A stretch of DNA of 64,000 nucleotides from Salvator merianae (GCA_003586115.2 QVOM02000053.1:5747316-5811315), one strand, 5' to 3'; positions 36,240-49,205 are shown, numbered from the stretch's first letter. The notes: a model not told the origin generated them from the sequence alone. Numbers and translations are program-made.

Positions 36240-38400
36240 ATAAGTTTTGAGTAACATATAGTTTATGTTTAAAATTTATATTATTTTTGATACTTTGTCA
36301 CTTTCTATGAAGAAATAAATAGCTAGATTAACTGAAATTAACATTTTGATTTGGTGTTTTGGAGAAACAGAACTTTAACAACCTTCTCCTGATTCCCAGC
36401 ACCATGTGTTCTCAACATTGACTCTGTTCCTTACCATTCATTTGAAAAACTAGCAACCTTAAGTGCTACTGGAAAGTCAGCAAGCAATACATGGAAGGAA
36501 TAATCTTTTCCTGCCTTTTCCTTCACTGTGATGATGGACTTCCATGTATTCCCATTATCAATAGAGGAAGACTGAGACAAGCTTGACACACCTTGGTTTT
36601 TTTATGGATGGGCATTCCTCCTGTGCAGGTAACAACCAAATTTATTGCTTGGAGAATCACTTTAGACAAAATTTCAAAATACTAATTGTCAAGCTTACAT
36701 TGGAGCTATAAAAACCTGAAGAATGATGGTTTCATTCCTTCACTGACTGCATTTCTAGAACCTGAAGTCTGTTTTCAACCCAAATGCATAATCAATAAAT
36801 GCTTTGATTTAACTGTAAATCTTATTTTTTTTGCTTTCTACTGAATGTGTTAACACCTTAGTAATAAAAATCAAAACTGCAGCACTACAGAGGAATCACA
36901 TTATAATCTACAGTATGATAAACAGTATGTGGAGTAGCTGTTCAGCGATGATATCATCTTTAGAAAGCCAACTGCTTTGTCTACTTTTGGCTCTCCTTCT
37001 TTGGCTGCTGCACTGGAAAATTAATGGAACACCTGATCTTTAGGTTTTTTGGACTAAGAAAGTTGCTACTATGGCCAATTATTCAGAGTTAATTCAGCCA
37101 TATCCTTGGATATTTGACTAACTTGGTTTCAGCCAATTACTATCTACCACTCATTATGACTTGGCTTAAAGGAACTTCCAATTATAGCTTGTAGGAAGAC
37201 AGGCACCTATCCAATTCTGACCATTTATAAACAATCTCAGATACAAGAAAATATGCCTGAGGGATGATTTGGCTACTACCGTAAGCAAATGACTGGAATA
37301 TAAATGTATGCTAAACTTTAAACTAGTCTACCATTCTAGAAAGAATAAAAGCATCAGACCTACCTAATCTATAATACTGTTATTACAGTGGCCAACTGGA
37401 TATCTGTGAGAAACTCAATCAAAGATTTTATCAACAAAATATGAGCTATGTTCCATTCTGAAAAGGAATTCCATTTTTATTAGAAATTCAGCATACAACA
37501 GGGGATGAGGTGTGTTGGGTTAGATCCCAGAAGTCCATGGTAAGGATGGGCATGGGCAAACATTGTGTGTTTGCTCCATCATAAAACCGATTTCTTTGGT
37601 TCAAATGATGAACCAGTTAATCAAACAAATGACTGCTTGTGTTCATTTATGACCTTGCTCGAAAACAAAACAAAAAATGCAGACTGTTTTAGCTGTATTG
37701 CATTTCCTAATACAGAGAAGAAAGAAGATTTCATCATGAGATTATTCATCCCACCTCATGTTCCCTGGCTGGTAGCTACTTCTACCTGCCTCCTGCTGAA
37801 ACGGAGAGAGGAAAACTGGGTGGTTGTTTTTTTGTTGTTCCAAAAGGACTGCTTCTGTGCTGCTTTACAGCTTCCTTTTAGAGCTGATTTCACTTGGAAG
37901 AGGGATCTTCATCTCTCTCTTCATGCCTGCTGGCAAAATAACCTTTTTCTTTTTTTTTCGCCTAAGGGAGTGAGGGCTGTGGATCATTTCCCCTTCCCCA
38001 TCTCTGGCTTTTGATCCCTATGCATACAGAGACCTATGCATGATTTCCCCCACATTTTCCTTTTTGGCCTGGAGAAGACTACAGATGGATGAGATTATTT
38101 TGTCCTTTAGGGCTAGAATATTAGGAATATTTCTAGCCCCTTCCCAGACACACAAGCTAGGTCTCCTTACTTAGTTTTGAAGTTAAACCTTTTACTTTCC
38201 TTTTTCCTCCTCTGCTGCTAGCAACTGCCTAACTCACTGTGATACAGCTAATTCTGGCAAATTCCACTGCTTATTGCGATTTCTTCTGGTTTCAAGCCTT
38301 TTTGCTGAGTTTTAATGAAGGTGCGCACTGTTTTCAAGGAAGAGTGAACCTAAGAGTGCTTTCCTCCTCTTCCGTCTTTGTTTGGAGTTTCTAGGTCAAT
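36240..38400. other. no gene seen
   Basis: A plus-strand frame of 149 codons at 37565-38014 has no recognisable domain or splice context. Nothing else was supported. Confidence 0.45.
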
Positions 38401-38484
38401 TTAAAACCTTACCATAAAAAATCCTAAGAGTCTTCAGCTGGGTCAGCTAATCCCCATTAAAACCCAGTATCCCCAGCATGGCTC
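38401..38484 (+). repeat. unclassified dispersed repeat family B, copy 2
   Basis: Partner of 23833-23915 (about 86 percent identity, one 1-base gap), in the same orientation. Confidence 0.8.
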
Positions 38485-38530
38485 TCAATGATACTAAACT
38501 GATATCAAAGTGATAGTCTCCTTTAATTTT

Positions 38531-40918
38531 TGATTATGCTAAAAATAGGGAGAGGAGACTCTAATAGGAACAAGCCAAGTCTTGTTTGTTCAATTACTCT
38601 CTGACCTCATCCTAGAATTGTTTTGGGCTTTGAGGGAGTTCTGAGAGTCTCATCAATGTGGGCCTATATTCTCTGAACAGTCATCAAATCAGATAGTTCT
38701 GTGTGACTACCAGGCAACTTGTCTTGACTAGTCAGCCTCCTGTATGCCAAATCTCTGGCATGCTCCTTTCCAAAGAGGTGCAACAACTATCCAATCAGCC
38801 CCTATCATACCAAGACTACTGTATCACTAGGTAACTAGCTCCACTGTTTAAACTACCTTTGTTTTAAGAAATTTCCCTTTCTTTCTTGGTCCCGCCCACC
38901 CATAACTCTTTGTCTTTATGCTTGGCCACACTTCATTGCACAGCAGAACATGCAAGACCCAAATTTCACTTTGCTTGGTTCAAATCCACCATAAAGGTCT
39001 TCTGGAAAGACTCTATCATGCAATTCTGCTTGTCACAAAGCTTCCAGTAGTGTACTGATGAGGTTCAAGAGAAAGGAGCTTTAAAGAAGTGCAAAAATCC
39101 ACTTTGGAAAAGCATAGTTAATACAACCTGGAGCCCAGAAGTGTGCTAGAAAGTGAAAGTGTGCTGTATCATTTATACATGGGTTGAGCAGATGGGGGCA
39201 GCAGCAGTGTTAATGCAAGCAGTGAAGCCTGCAGATAAAAATGTGGTTTGGAATTAGCAAGTTAGCTGGGGCTTCACCCTTTCCCAAATATCTAGCAATT
39301 CCTCTAGGCAAATTACTCCAATAGTACAGACATGATTGATTCCATTGCAGCATGTTGCTGCTTTCAAACGACATGACATATGGTTTGAAGGTGACATAGG
39401 TGGGGAATTAGAATCTTAAGCTAGAAATAAAATGTTCATGTTCAGTCCCCTCTTTATTCTTAGATGGTGAACTTTCAGCATCAGGTATGCTTGCTATTAT
39501 TGGTTCTGTGATTTCAGCAGCAGTTCAAAATTCAGAATACAAGCTTTCCCCAAGCTTTTATTTCCTTGCCAAAGCAAGCTTCACCTGCTGAATTCTTGTG
39601 CTAAGATGATATACAGGTGCCTGCAGCAAGCCCATTAAAAAGTTAGCATAATCATTCTAGTAACAGTACCTATTTTATACACCCCAAATCCTAGGAATAT
39701 GGTTAAAAATGAGGAATGTGGTCACAAGAAATCTAACAGGGAGCTTGTCTGTAAAATCATAAATAAACCATCTGGAATACTCATTGTTTTACAGAGGTTG
39801 TTGCATGGTTACACTGCCTTCAAGTGTTGTTTTCTTCTATTTATGTAAAAATGTTAGTCTTTTTTAGCCAGCAACACCTGCTTCAACATTCTTTGGGGAG
39901 GATATTTGTGTTGCTAGCAATGAACACCAACCTGTGGCATTTTGTGTTGAAATCTTGTGATATAAGAAGCAAACATTATTTTTACCTATAAGGGTTCCAT
40001 TTTAGATTTTAGCATGCGACATCAATATTTTAATAGATGGGGAGTTCTAGATATATCTAAATATTACATCTTAGAAAGGGCTTCAGGAATTGACTAGAAG
40101 TAGCTGCATGGAATACAGCAGAGGTGTCCCATGGGATGGGTCTGTAGGATAGTGGCTAAGAAGTCAGGGCCCATTGGGAAACCCAACCAATTTGGAGAGA
40201 TGAAAGGCCAATTGTTGGTCCATTGCACCATATCATTTCTTCACGTGACTGGAAATGTCTTGGTCAGACTAAAGACATTAAAGAGAGATTTCAAGGTTTT
40301 AAAAAGAGAGTATCAGACCAAGTATGATTTGTCTTCAGCCCTTCTTGATCAGTCAGCTTGCAACAAAATAACAAAACAAGCAAAGAACATATAAGCTTTC
40401 CTTAACTGCATTCATCATGTTCTAATTCTTGCACACTGACAGTATTAAACATCTTGATTTGTTGAAGATACTCAGTCTAAAAACAGGATCCTAACCAAGG
40501 GGAGACCCTGCACACCGAGGAGGTTTCCCAGATCAGACCATCACCTTCCAAGCTCATTTCTGATCAGAATTCTTAAGTGGAACTGACATCTCACCATTTA
40601 AATCTCAATACAGAAATGTATGAGGAGTTTAAAGAAATGGCAGGTTGGGGGTAACTATGTTGTCATTGCCACAGGATTGGTGTTGATTCCTCCTTGCAAA
40701 AAATGGTGCTGCTTGTTCTTCTCTCCTTAATCCATTAATCATTTTCATCATCAAACTTGGGATGTCTACAGCCCAAAAGGAAATTATTTACTCCTTCGAA
40801 ATCTTTTGGGTGACCAATTAACTTTATTCCAACCCCAGGACACAAATTGGTTAATGTGAATAATAATGCAAGTCTTTAATATGAAAAGAGTTGCACAGAA
40901 CTCTAATCTATTTTGTGT
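38531..40918. other. no gene seen
   Basis: No supported feature. Confidence 0.5.

Positions 40919-40955
<37 letters not shown>
40919..40955 (+). repeat. (GA)n microsatellite
   Basis: About 18 GA units with one interruption. Confidence 0.95.
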
Positions 40956-40958
<3 letters not shown>

Positions 40959-41535
40959 GTGAGGTTTATAATTTCCAAGTCAACAAGTCCACTGCTTCTT
41001 TCCAAATGCCCAGTTTTAACGTGCAGATTTGCAACAACAAAACAATTGGAAGGATTTGGAACCAATAAGATGCATCTAAGACTAATAATCATTATAAAAT
41101 CATTGTTGTACTTTTGCAGCTTGCACTGAGATGGATCTCCTGTGAAAAGATAAAGTAATAGAAATTGGTTTCTGGAAAAGTACTTTATTTTGCTTCTTTT
41201 GAAATCCTTCTTCCAACCTACACAGAAAAGGCAGCCCCCAAGGTCTCAATAGAAGTGATAGATGACCACAGAGTAGAGAAATTAATTTTTATCTACAAGA
41301 TGGATGGACAAAAAAAGGAAATATTTCTTCAGGCATGGGAGGTCCTTTCCTACTTTCTTTCCTACTCTGGACTGGATGATGTTTAATTACATCTACAGGG
41401 TTGTGCTTCATGGCAAGACATTTACATTGTGCTGAGAGAGGAACCAAGACTCCTGCCTCCTACGAGAAGTGTTGTGCTCAAGAATACTGAAAAGAAAAGT
41501 CTTGGAGTTTCAAAACAATGGAATTAAATGATCTA
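40956..41535. other. no gene seen
   Basis: No supported feature. Confidence 0.5.
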
Positions 41536-41543
41536 TTTGTCTG

Positions 41544-41597
<54 letters not shown>

Positions 41598-41605
41598 ATT
41601 TACAG

Positions 41606-41671
<66 letters not shown>

Positions 41672-41680
41672 CCTATCTGT
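41536..41680 (+). repeat. (TATC)n microsatellite, split in two
   Basis: Two blocks of TATC units are separated by a CATTTACAG interruption at about 41597-41605. Confidence 0.97.
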
Positions 41681-41901
41681 TGAGAGTGGTGATTCTTGTA
41701 ATTTTATCTAAACTCTAAGTACACCACAGCAAATAAAATATTTTAAAATATACCAATAAAAATGAAATATATTTTATACGAAACTTACTCAACATAAGTT
41801 ATAGGTTTGTTTTTGGTTTTTTTATATATATTTTCTGATGTTTTAGACATGAACAATTGTGCTTTAAACAAAATTAATTGAGCAGAATGAACTGAATCCA
41901 A
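41681..41901. other. no gene seen
   Basis: AT-rich with a T/TA run near 41815-41830. Confidence 0.5.
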
Positions 41902-41995
41902 CAGCAGTAGCCCGTGGCTATAGGGGCAGGTGATTGTAACCCGTGGGAAGTGGGCAATTGCTGTTCACGGGACCTCTGGGCCTCCGTACTGTCAC
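41902..41995 (+). repeat. unclassified dispersed repeat family A, copy 2
   Basis: Partner of 18927-19020, in the same orientation and ungapped over 94 bases. The most conserved segment is CCTCTGGGCCTC near 41973-41984. Confidence 0.65.
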
Positions 41996-42119
41996 TCTGC
42001 GACTTGAAAATCAGGAATACCAGCAAGTTCAGAAAGGCCCAGTGTTTTCAGTTTTGTTTTGTTTTTAGAAACTAGATATTCAAATACGTTATTTTCAATT
42101 GCCCCTTCACCATCCCAGT

Positions 42120-42570
42120 TCCTTTGTTTTGGATGATGCAGTATGGATACTGTCCATACTGCATGACCCTAGTCTGCACTATGAGCAAGTCACCAGCATT
42201 CACAGTGCAAATGCTGGTCCCTCACTCAGTCCTCACTGACAGTGACCAAGTGTCTGGCCACTGCCATATTGACTGACAGTGCTGCACAGCTTGGAGTCAA
42301 ACACAGACATGATCATGTGATCATGCAGGTGCCATCACCAGGTGCAGTATGGCCATGCATTTACACCCAGAAATGGGTGCAAATGCAGTGTACTGGGAAC
42401 TGATTATCAGCCCCCAGTAAAGCTGTGGAACACTAATTTGTGCACCACAGCTAGTCGTGATCGGAAGCAGTGATATGCTGCTCTGGGTCATGAGGGCCTT
42501 CATGAAGTGCAGAAGCATTTTGCTAGTGAGTGTCTCAGATGCTCTCTAGTGCAAAGTGTGAATAGGTCCT
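42120..42570. repeat. CA/TG-rich block with a perfect hairpin; possible decayed DNA transposon
   Basis: A perfect 12-bp inverted repeat (ATGCAGTATGGA at 42136-42147, TCCATACTGCAT at 42153-42164) opens a block crowded with CACAGTG/CACTG words. A 12-bp palindrome ACATGATCATGT lies near 42307-42318. High CA/TG with few CG is what methylated CpG-rich DNA decays to. No ends or target duplication were found. Confidence 0.4.
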
Positions 42571-44814
42571 AAGTTAGAGAAGCCCACCCTCCAAAAGATG
42601 CATCTGGACACAGAATAGATTGTGTTGTAAATACACCCCTAAGGTTTTTCATTTCACTTTTCCAGTAGTACACTTTTTCAGGACAAAGTGGGGCATGATG
42701 TGAATGATTGTATGCACCAGGAGCACCTTTGGTGACCCCAGTGCTACCTCTTCCCCTGTGTGTAGATGTAACTAATTTTACCAGAAATATCATTACATTT
42801 CCTGCCATCACTGTGGATGCCTTCTTACTCTGTACTTGGCACATCCATTGTGAAGCAGAATTTCTAACATTCATTGATAACCATTTATAATCTGAATTTT
42901 TAAAAGCAGATCACAACATGCTAGCCCAGGAGAGGTGTAGGAACTGATGCTTAATATTGATCAGTTATTTCTGGATAACGTGCTGCTCCATCAATCGTAA
43001 TAAAATCCAGGTGAAGATTGATCAAAGCCTCGGTGACGAGTGAGTATCTTGGGGAAAGTATTCATACAGATCCATTTTTAATTTCAGAGATACTGTAATC
43101 CATTTTCATGTCACTGCACGGTTTGTTGATGGTTGAGATGATTTGCAGAGGAAAATGCTGTTAGGATTAGTAGTTTATGCGAGCGTTCTCAGTTAAAAGA
43201 ATTGATTTCCCCACTTATTTGATTTGTAGCCATCAAAATACTTCATGTTTTGTTTTGTTCTTGCTTAAAAAGACAGGTCTTCAAAACCAACATTAGGCTA
43301 AGAATTGACAATTGGAATGACAAGAAAAATTGGTAGAAATGTTCCTCATCATCCAAGTCCAGATACACTGCCACAAAGCTTCATCATGGTGGTCAAAATT
43401 CACTTAGGTACTTTTCCAAAGATAAAAAAAAAATAAAAATCATGGCCTTATTAGATGCAATACATGCCTTCTAGAGCTAATTGCTACTATAGAGTTACTT
43501 CATCAGATAACACATTTATAAAAACACTTCATATATATCTATCCAAAGAGTCCATTCTTCCGAAATATGTACAACCGATTTAAACTTGACCATCCTTGAA
43601 TTTCATGTTTGCCCTTTGTCAGATGTGTTGAATGAAGTTTGGGTTTCCCTCTCTCTGAATCTTTTCCCTCCTGAATCCACCTTGCTGCTGCATGCTGTGC
43701 CATTGCATTGTTTCCCTGAGAAATAAGGTGTTTCCACAATGGATAGTAGACCCAGTCTAAGCCTATGTCATTCACATACTAACATGAAATATCAGAGGCC
43801 CTGCCCACTCCTAGTATGCTTCATCTACACAGGAGAATGTGTAGACTGGACTAGAGTGCTCAAAATGACAGCCTGGTCCGGCTGACAGATTACTTTTTTG
43901 AGATCTACTGGCGTCCTAGGGGGTGGTAAACTGGACTATGCAGACATGGAAAAGTATGTTCAGTATTATTTGCAACTTCAGACTCAGTAATTTGCCTTTA
44001 ATTTCAGAGTTTCATTTTAACTCATATACAAGACAATGATCAAAATGTTTAAATTTACTACCGTCTTCCACTTTGGAAAAGATTTGATCAAAAGTTCAGA
44101 AATATCAAAGGAGTCTGGTAGTCAGTTTCTTGACAAGGAGAAGGCTACCAACATTTCTATATAAATACCACTCACAGGAATAAAATGGAATAGAATTTAT
44201 GTGCCCAGAATAAGCTCCAAGTAGATTTTGGAATGCACAGATAGTAATTAGCCAATACTCTGTTGGCAGTCTAATTCATCCCTTGGGGCACAAGTTCAGG
44301 GTGAAAAGAGTGTAAATCTCTCAGTCTGCTTTATATTTAATTTATGATAGTGTAATTGCAGCAACCATGGTAAAAACATGAATTTAGAATAAAACCAAAT
44401 GACATTTATTTCATACTGAAATAGGCTGCAAGATATGCTAAATAAGTTGTTGAGCAAATTCTCAACATCAGCATTCTCTTGCATAAATATATGAAGGGAA
44501 AGTCTGCTTTTAGATGTATTTTGACTTCTACTATCTGCCCTAGCTAGACAGTCTCTATTTGGATGTACCAATCTCTCACACAATTGAAGAATTTAAGACT
44601 CCTCCAAAGGCTTAAAGGCAAGCATCAACAGTGGTCAGGCTCCACAAACATCAAAGCTAGAGGCTATTAAGTGATGCGCAGGAAATGGTCCCTGAATTCA
44701 CCCATTTTTGGTGCATTGCTTAATGGCCTTGTGAAAACGTTGAGTTGCTGCCATCAAGTTCTATTGTGGCAGCAGAAATGCCTGAGGACAGGAATTACTG
44801 ATTAGAATGGTTTA
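42571..44814. other. no gene seen
   Basis: A 47-base stretch at 43808-43854 has a diverged inverted counterpart at 49750-49796. Otherwise nothing was supported. Confidence 0.45.
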
Positions 44815-44859
44815 TCCCACTCTGCAAAATGACTGCTTCCAAGGGTGGACTTTGTCCTT

Positions 44860-45055
44860 GGAGGACAGTTATGAATGGTGGTCATGTGCATGCCCTGTCG
44901 CTTGGCATCAGTGTAGATCCTGCTATAGACCAAACTGTGCAGCTTGCTTGACAGATGAAGAGTGTTTTGCGATTATCTTCTTCTGTGAAGATGCTGGATA
45001 TTGAATCACTGACCTTTCCTTTCCAGCCAGCTTCTATACCACAGAGCTACAGGCT
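44860..45055 (-). mobile_element. tRNA-derived SINE remnant
   Basis: On the minus strand an A-box-like TAGCTCTGTGG (45039-45049) is followed by a B-box-like GATTCAATATCC (44997-45008). The tRNA-unrelated body then contains GCTGCACAGTTTGGTCTATA and ATCTACACTGA. These parallel the GCTGCCAGT...AGACAATACTGA wording of abundant reptile tRNA-SINEs. It is diverged and inactive. Confidence 0.6.
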
Positions 45056-45060
45056 TGAAA

Positions 45061-46160
45061 ATGTTTCCTCTTGTGTGGTATGTCAGTGATCCTCCAAGCA
45101 CACATTCTTACAAGCCACCACTGAAATATGTAATCCCTGCATTCATCCCTATTTTTCTTCCAAGAGCTCGCAAACATTAACAGCATTAAAACAAAACATG
45201 ATTGGTAAGAAGAAAGTCTATTTACAAGAAAGTCTGTTTACAATATAACAGTAAAACACAACACCGTAAAAGAAAATAACAGATCACAGCAGTAAAATCA
45301 TTTTTAAACCATTAATTTTTTCATAGCGCTCCTGTGTTACTCTATGCATTCCATGCTTAGGAATGGCAAAGTGGGAAATATAAAATGACAGACCCAGCCA
45401 CCCAGCAAATTCGTGGGGTGGCAGTATTTATATGATTAGCCATATGCTGAGAGTTCCCCAAAGATGACAAACTCCGAGGCTGGGTTCGTACGCGCTACAG
45501 AGTCATTTCTTTGTTGGGTGATCAGCAGCATCATGGGAATTTCCAGAAGCTATTTCAGCACTAAATTGGATTGAAAGAGCACTAAGTGCATCAGGATTTG
45601 GATACATCATGATTGCATGACTGCATAACTTGGCACTAGAACATCCTGACTTCAGCCTCCTGTTGGCTATTTAAGTCCTGGCCAGTTCTCTTCGCTGAAT
45701 TACTAGTTGTGTGGAGCATTGCCAAATGATGTGGAGAGCACAGTAATGGAAAGTGGGTGAGGAAAGGAAAGACATCAAGAAGGGATTGCCAAAATTATTT
45801 TAAAATCAACTTTACATGACACATGCCAAGAGTGGTGTTTTTTTTTCAATCACAGAAGCTGCAAAGGAAAGCCTTTGCTGAGTTGGGGAGGAGGGAAAAA
45901 CAATAGGGGGGAAGTGGAACAGATGGCAAAACCGAAGCACTTTAAACTCCTCTAGGTGACTTATGCAGTACAGATATTTGTTGGAATCATTTGTGCAGAG
46001 CATTTGGGAAACATGAATAATTTTCTGTTTCACAGGATATAGCTCTCTCGGCATACGACATAAATGAAATAGCCCATCTTGGGGTCACTTCTGAGTCCTT
46101 CATTCTTTCAGAAATTGAGCAATAAATGAAGCTGTTGTGTGCAATTTAGTAATGAATAGC
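45061..46160. other. no gene seen
   Basis: GGCTGGGTTCGTACGCGCTA at 45479-45498 may be the start of an old hAT-like repeat. That is not secure. Confidence 0.45.
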
Positions 46161-46230
46161 TGTGGGGGTGTGGGGGTGTGCACGTGCACACACATGCACA
46201 TATGCATTTCTGCACACATGTGCACAATGC
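46161..46230. repeat. GT/CA-rich tract with a 16-bp perfect palindrome
   Basis: GTGTGCACGTGCACAC at 46176-46191 is its own reverse complement. It sits in alternating purine-pyrimidine sequence that could adopt Z-DNA. The centre is a CACGTG E-box. Confidence 0.75.
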
Positions 46231-48224
46231 TTCCCAGTTGATTTCCTAGAAAGTACATATTAGAGATGTGCAAAGTTCAGTTCACTTTCAAAAACTCAAA
46301 CCATTGAAAACAAGAAACTTACCCAGAATGAAGTATTAAACACAGGTTACAGTTGTTATTTCTATGCAAGCCTTAACATAGATCTTAACACAAGCAATTC
46401 CAGCAATTCTTAACACAAGGGTTACGGGTTAGATTATAAAGTATTCACTTCAGTCATACCTCAGCAGTGTTTGGCCCTTCCTATCACAGAATGTCACATA
46501 GCCAAAATTGCTTGCAAACATCCAGCATCTGTCAGTTGCAAATATCAAATAACCACTGGAGTTAAAAACACTTTGGTAATCAAAGTAGTTAGGAACACTT
46601 CTCACTTTCCCTTGCTTGTTTCACATATACTTTATTTTTCTCCCCTCTGGCAGTTTTCGAGAACTCAGTCTTTGGTGAAAATCATTCTTTTTGTCCTAAT
46701 TTCTCTGCAAGAAGATTTTTATGAAATTGTTTCATTTCTATTTTTTCTTTTATTTTTTCAATCCACACATAATAGGAAAGAAAATGAACAAGAAAAATAC
46801 TGTGTAAATAGCTGTTTTCAATCACTTCATCCATTTTTATACATTTCCCCATTAGATTTTTCTTATCTGAATTCCGATAAATTCCTTTTTCTCCCTTTGC
46901 ATTGCCTCACAAATTCTCTATTACTCTGAGCAGTGCCAATCTTGTGGCTAATGACTTAGCAAATAGTGTATCACACAGAATCTATATGGAAAAGCAACTA
47001 CCTCTTGTTTTATAGAAGATGATAAGCAAGGAATTTAAAGATATCATAATTCTAAACTCCTTTTTCAATTAATCCAAAGTTCATTAAATAAGTGAAAAGA
47101 AACCTAGGACAACATTAAATACGAATTGCTAGTACATTTTTCCTTTAGTATTGGATTCTTTTTTAACAAAAATGCAACCTCTGTCCTTTATAACTTACGC
47201 TAATAAGGTCATACTCCATTTTTTTGTTTTGTTTTGTTTTTGTAGTTTTTTTCACATCTCAGCTTGCTTGAAGATCTGTATTGGAATATCTAACGTACAG
47301 CACGCCAAAAGTTGTACACTACACTTCATAGAATCACTGAACATTGCTCATATAGACCACAGTTGATAGAAGAAAAGTTCTAGAGGGCACTATTTTTCAT
47401 CTAAACTCAATATTTTATTACCACCACCCTAAGAATAAAAAAAAAGTTATTTTCAACTGAAGACAATGACTGTATGGGTGAAAAAAAAGATACTAAAGGA
47501 TGACCTCTTTATTTAGAAAATCACCAAGCTAGTGTGAACAATTGTGTTGAAGGAGCGACTTTTAAGGTGATATTGGTGTTGATAGGACAAGTGCAGGACT
47601 GTATGATTTGACCACGCTCACACAAAAGAAATGTTCCTATTTTCACATGATTTGGGGTTCTTCAAAGCAAATGCAAACTCACATTTGATGAGCTGTTTGG
47701 AGTAGTGCAAAAGGTGTGTGCCTTTAAAAAAGGCATAAAGGTTAACTGCCTTTCGAGGTTATCCAGGCTTTATTCTGGAATATCCAAATATAGTGGGGAA
47801 AGTAAGTAATGTCTGGATGCAGCCTTTGTCACTGTCAAATGTGATGGAATTCTCCTCCTCTTCCTCTGGTAGAGCTTCTAGCAAATGGACCGCAGACAGC
47901 TATCCTTTGTAATCCCCTGCTGTATAAGGCCAGGTGGCATTCAGAGCAGCTGGAAACAGGGCCCATTCCTTCAGAGAAGCACCTCCTCTAAAGCTACCAT
48001 AATTACACTTTGCAGCAGCACCAAAATAAAGGAGCAGCATGGCAGCCAGCAATAAGCAGTTAAGTATGAGAGGCAAACAGAAGAGCAGGATGCTATCACT
48101 AAATCATTTCCAGGAGAGATAGAGCAGTTCTCTTCCTATGGCCTCATTCTATGCTGATAGCAGCTATCGTGCAGTGCAGCAGTATCCTCATACAACCTGA
48201 GCCTCTGCCAGTGTACTTATGAGC
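46231..48224. other. no gene seen
   Basis: AT-rich sequence. A 152-codon plus-strand frame at 46471-46929 is rich in Phe and Leu, but it has no recognised domain and is probably chance. Confidence 0.45.
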
Positions 48225-48229
48225 GTAAG

Positions 48230-48639
48230 TGTCTTTGGACTGTAGCATAGATGTTTCAAGCCAGGATTGTTATCTAGTATGCCATCTTTATAATGCTAAC
48301 CTCAAAGTTACAAGTTGTTGCCTGGCTTATTACCCTTGTAATGCAGGGATGTGTGTGTTCAGAAGAGGTGTGAATGTTCCCAGCCATGTAACGTTTACCC
48401 TCAAGGCTGTTACTGTCAAGTCTGGGATGCAATAGTTTAATCCCTTGATGTGTAACCCTTTGTTTATACTATGTATCCTTGATTTGCAGTGTAATCACTG
48501 AAGCCTATATCTGCCTTGGGCAGTCAAGATTCTGTCTCTTAGCAATTTTCAGTCTTGACTCCTATCTGTGTCAGGAAATAAAGTTACTTCTGCATGAAGA
48601 AGGCTCCTCTGTTTCTGCAGGAACTAAAGGAGTCTAACA
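48230..48639 (+). mobile_element. probable solo LTR
   Basis: The 410-bp block starts TGTC and ends AACA. It is flanked by an exact 5-bp direct repeat GTAAG (48225-48229 and 48640-48644). A polyadenylation signal AATAAA at 48577-48582 lies 57 bases before the end, as in an R-U5 arrangement. GTCAAGA (48523-48529) and TCTTGAC (48553-48559) form a stem around the R region. No coding interior adjoins. The right end is fairly secure. The left end rests on the TSD match, since no long terminal inverted repeat is present. Confidence 0.6.
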
Positions 48640-48644
48640 GTAAG

Positions 48645-49139
48645 TATCATCCAATTACAGAAATAGCTGCCACATTCAGTCCCTTCTGCTTTCTCACAAG
48701 AGAAAGAAAGGGATGGGAGAATTTGAATTACTTGTAACCAGACCAAACTTTCTTTCCTGCCATTTGAAATGCAGCTCCCCATTTTCACAATCACAGCATG
48801 CTGAAATGACAATACATTCTGACCAGATTTGCTGCCTGCCTGTATTTGTCATCTCTGATAACTGGCACGTGGGGAGCATCCGCAGATGTAGACAGCAATT
48901 TTCTGCCCGCCTGTTATATTTGTGCAGCATAGCAAATGAGGCTTTGAACTGATTCAGAAACCCTTGCCTCTGCATCAGTTAAAATTCTAATTGCTGGCCT
49001 TTACACACGTCAGATGCAAGCAGAACATCCCTGTTTGCCTCCAGAAGTTCACCCAACACAGTGGTCATCAGAGATGACAAATACTCACGTATCCACCAAA
49101 GTGCCCCTTATAACACAGCACAGTTTGAGCATCTCTAAT
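48645..49139. other. no gene seen
   Basis: No supported feature. Confidence 0.5.
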
Positions 49140-49203
49140 GTATTTTATTAATCTATTTATTTGAGTTTATATCCAGTCCTTCACCCAAAGGTCCCAGGGA
49201 GGT

Positions 49204-49205
<2 letters not shown>
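49140..49205 (-). mobile_element. LINE/SINE 3' tail remnant
   Basis: TTATTTGAGTTTATATCC followed by AGTCCTTCACCCAAAGGTCC is the reverse complement of a reptile LINE/SINE 3' end (GGRCC...GGGATATAAA...AATAAATA). Confidence 0.4.

Noticed and set aside
37565..38014. 149-codon plus-strand frame
   Set aside because: No recognised domain, no splice context, and length is possible by chance in this window.
46471..46929. 152-codon plus-strand frame with hydrophobic stretches
   Set aside because: T-rich DNA gives Phe/Leu-rich translation. No signal peptide logic or family match.
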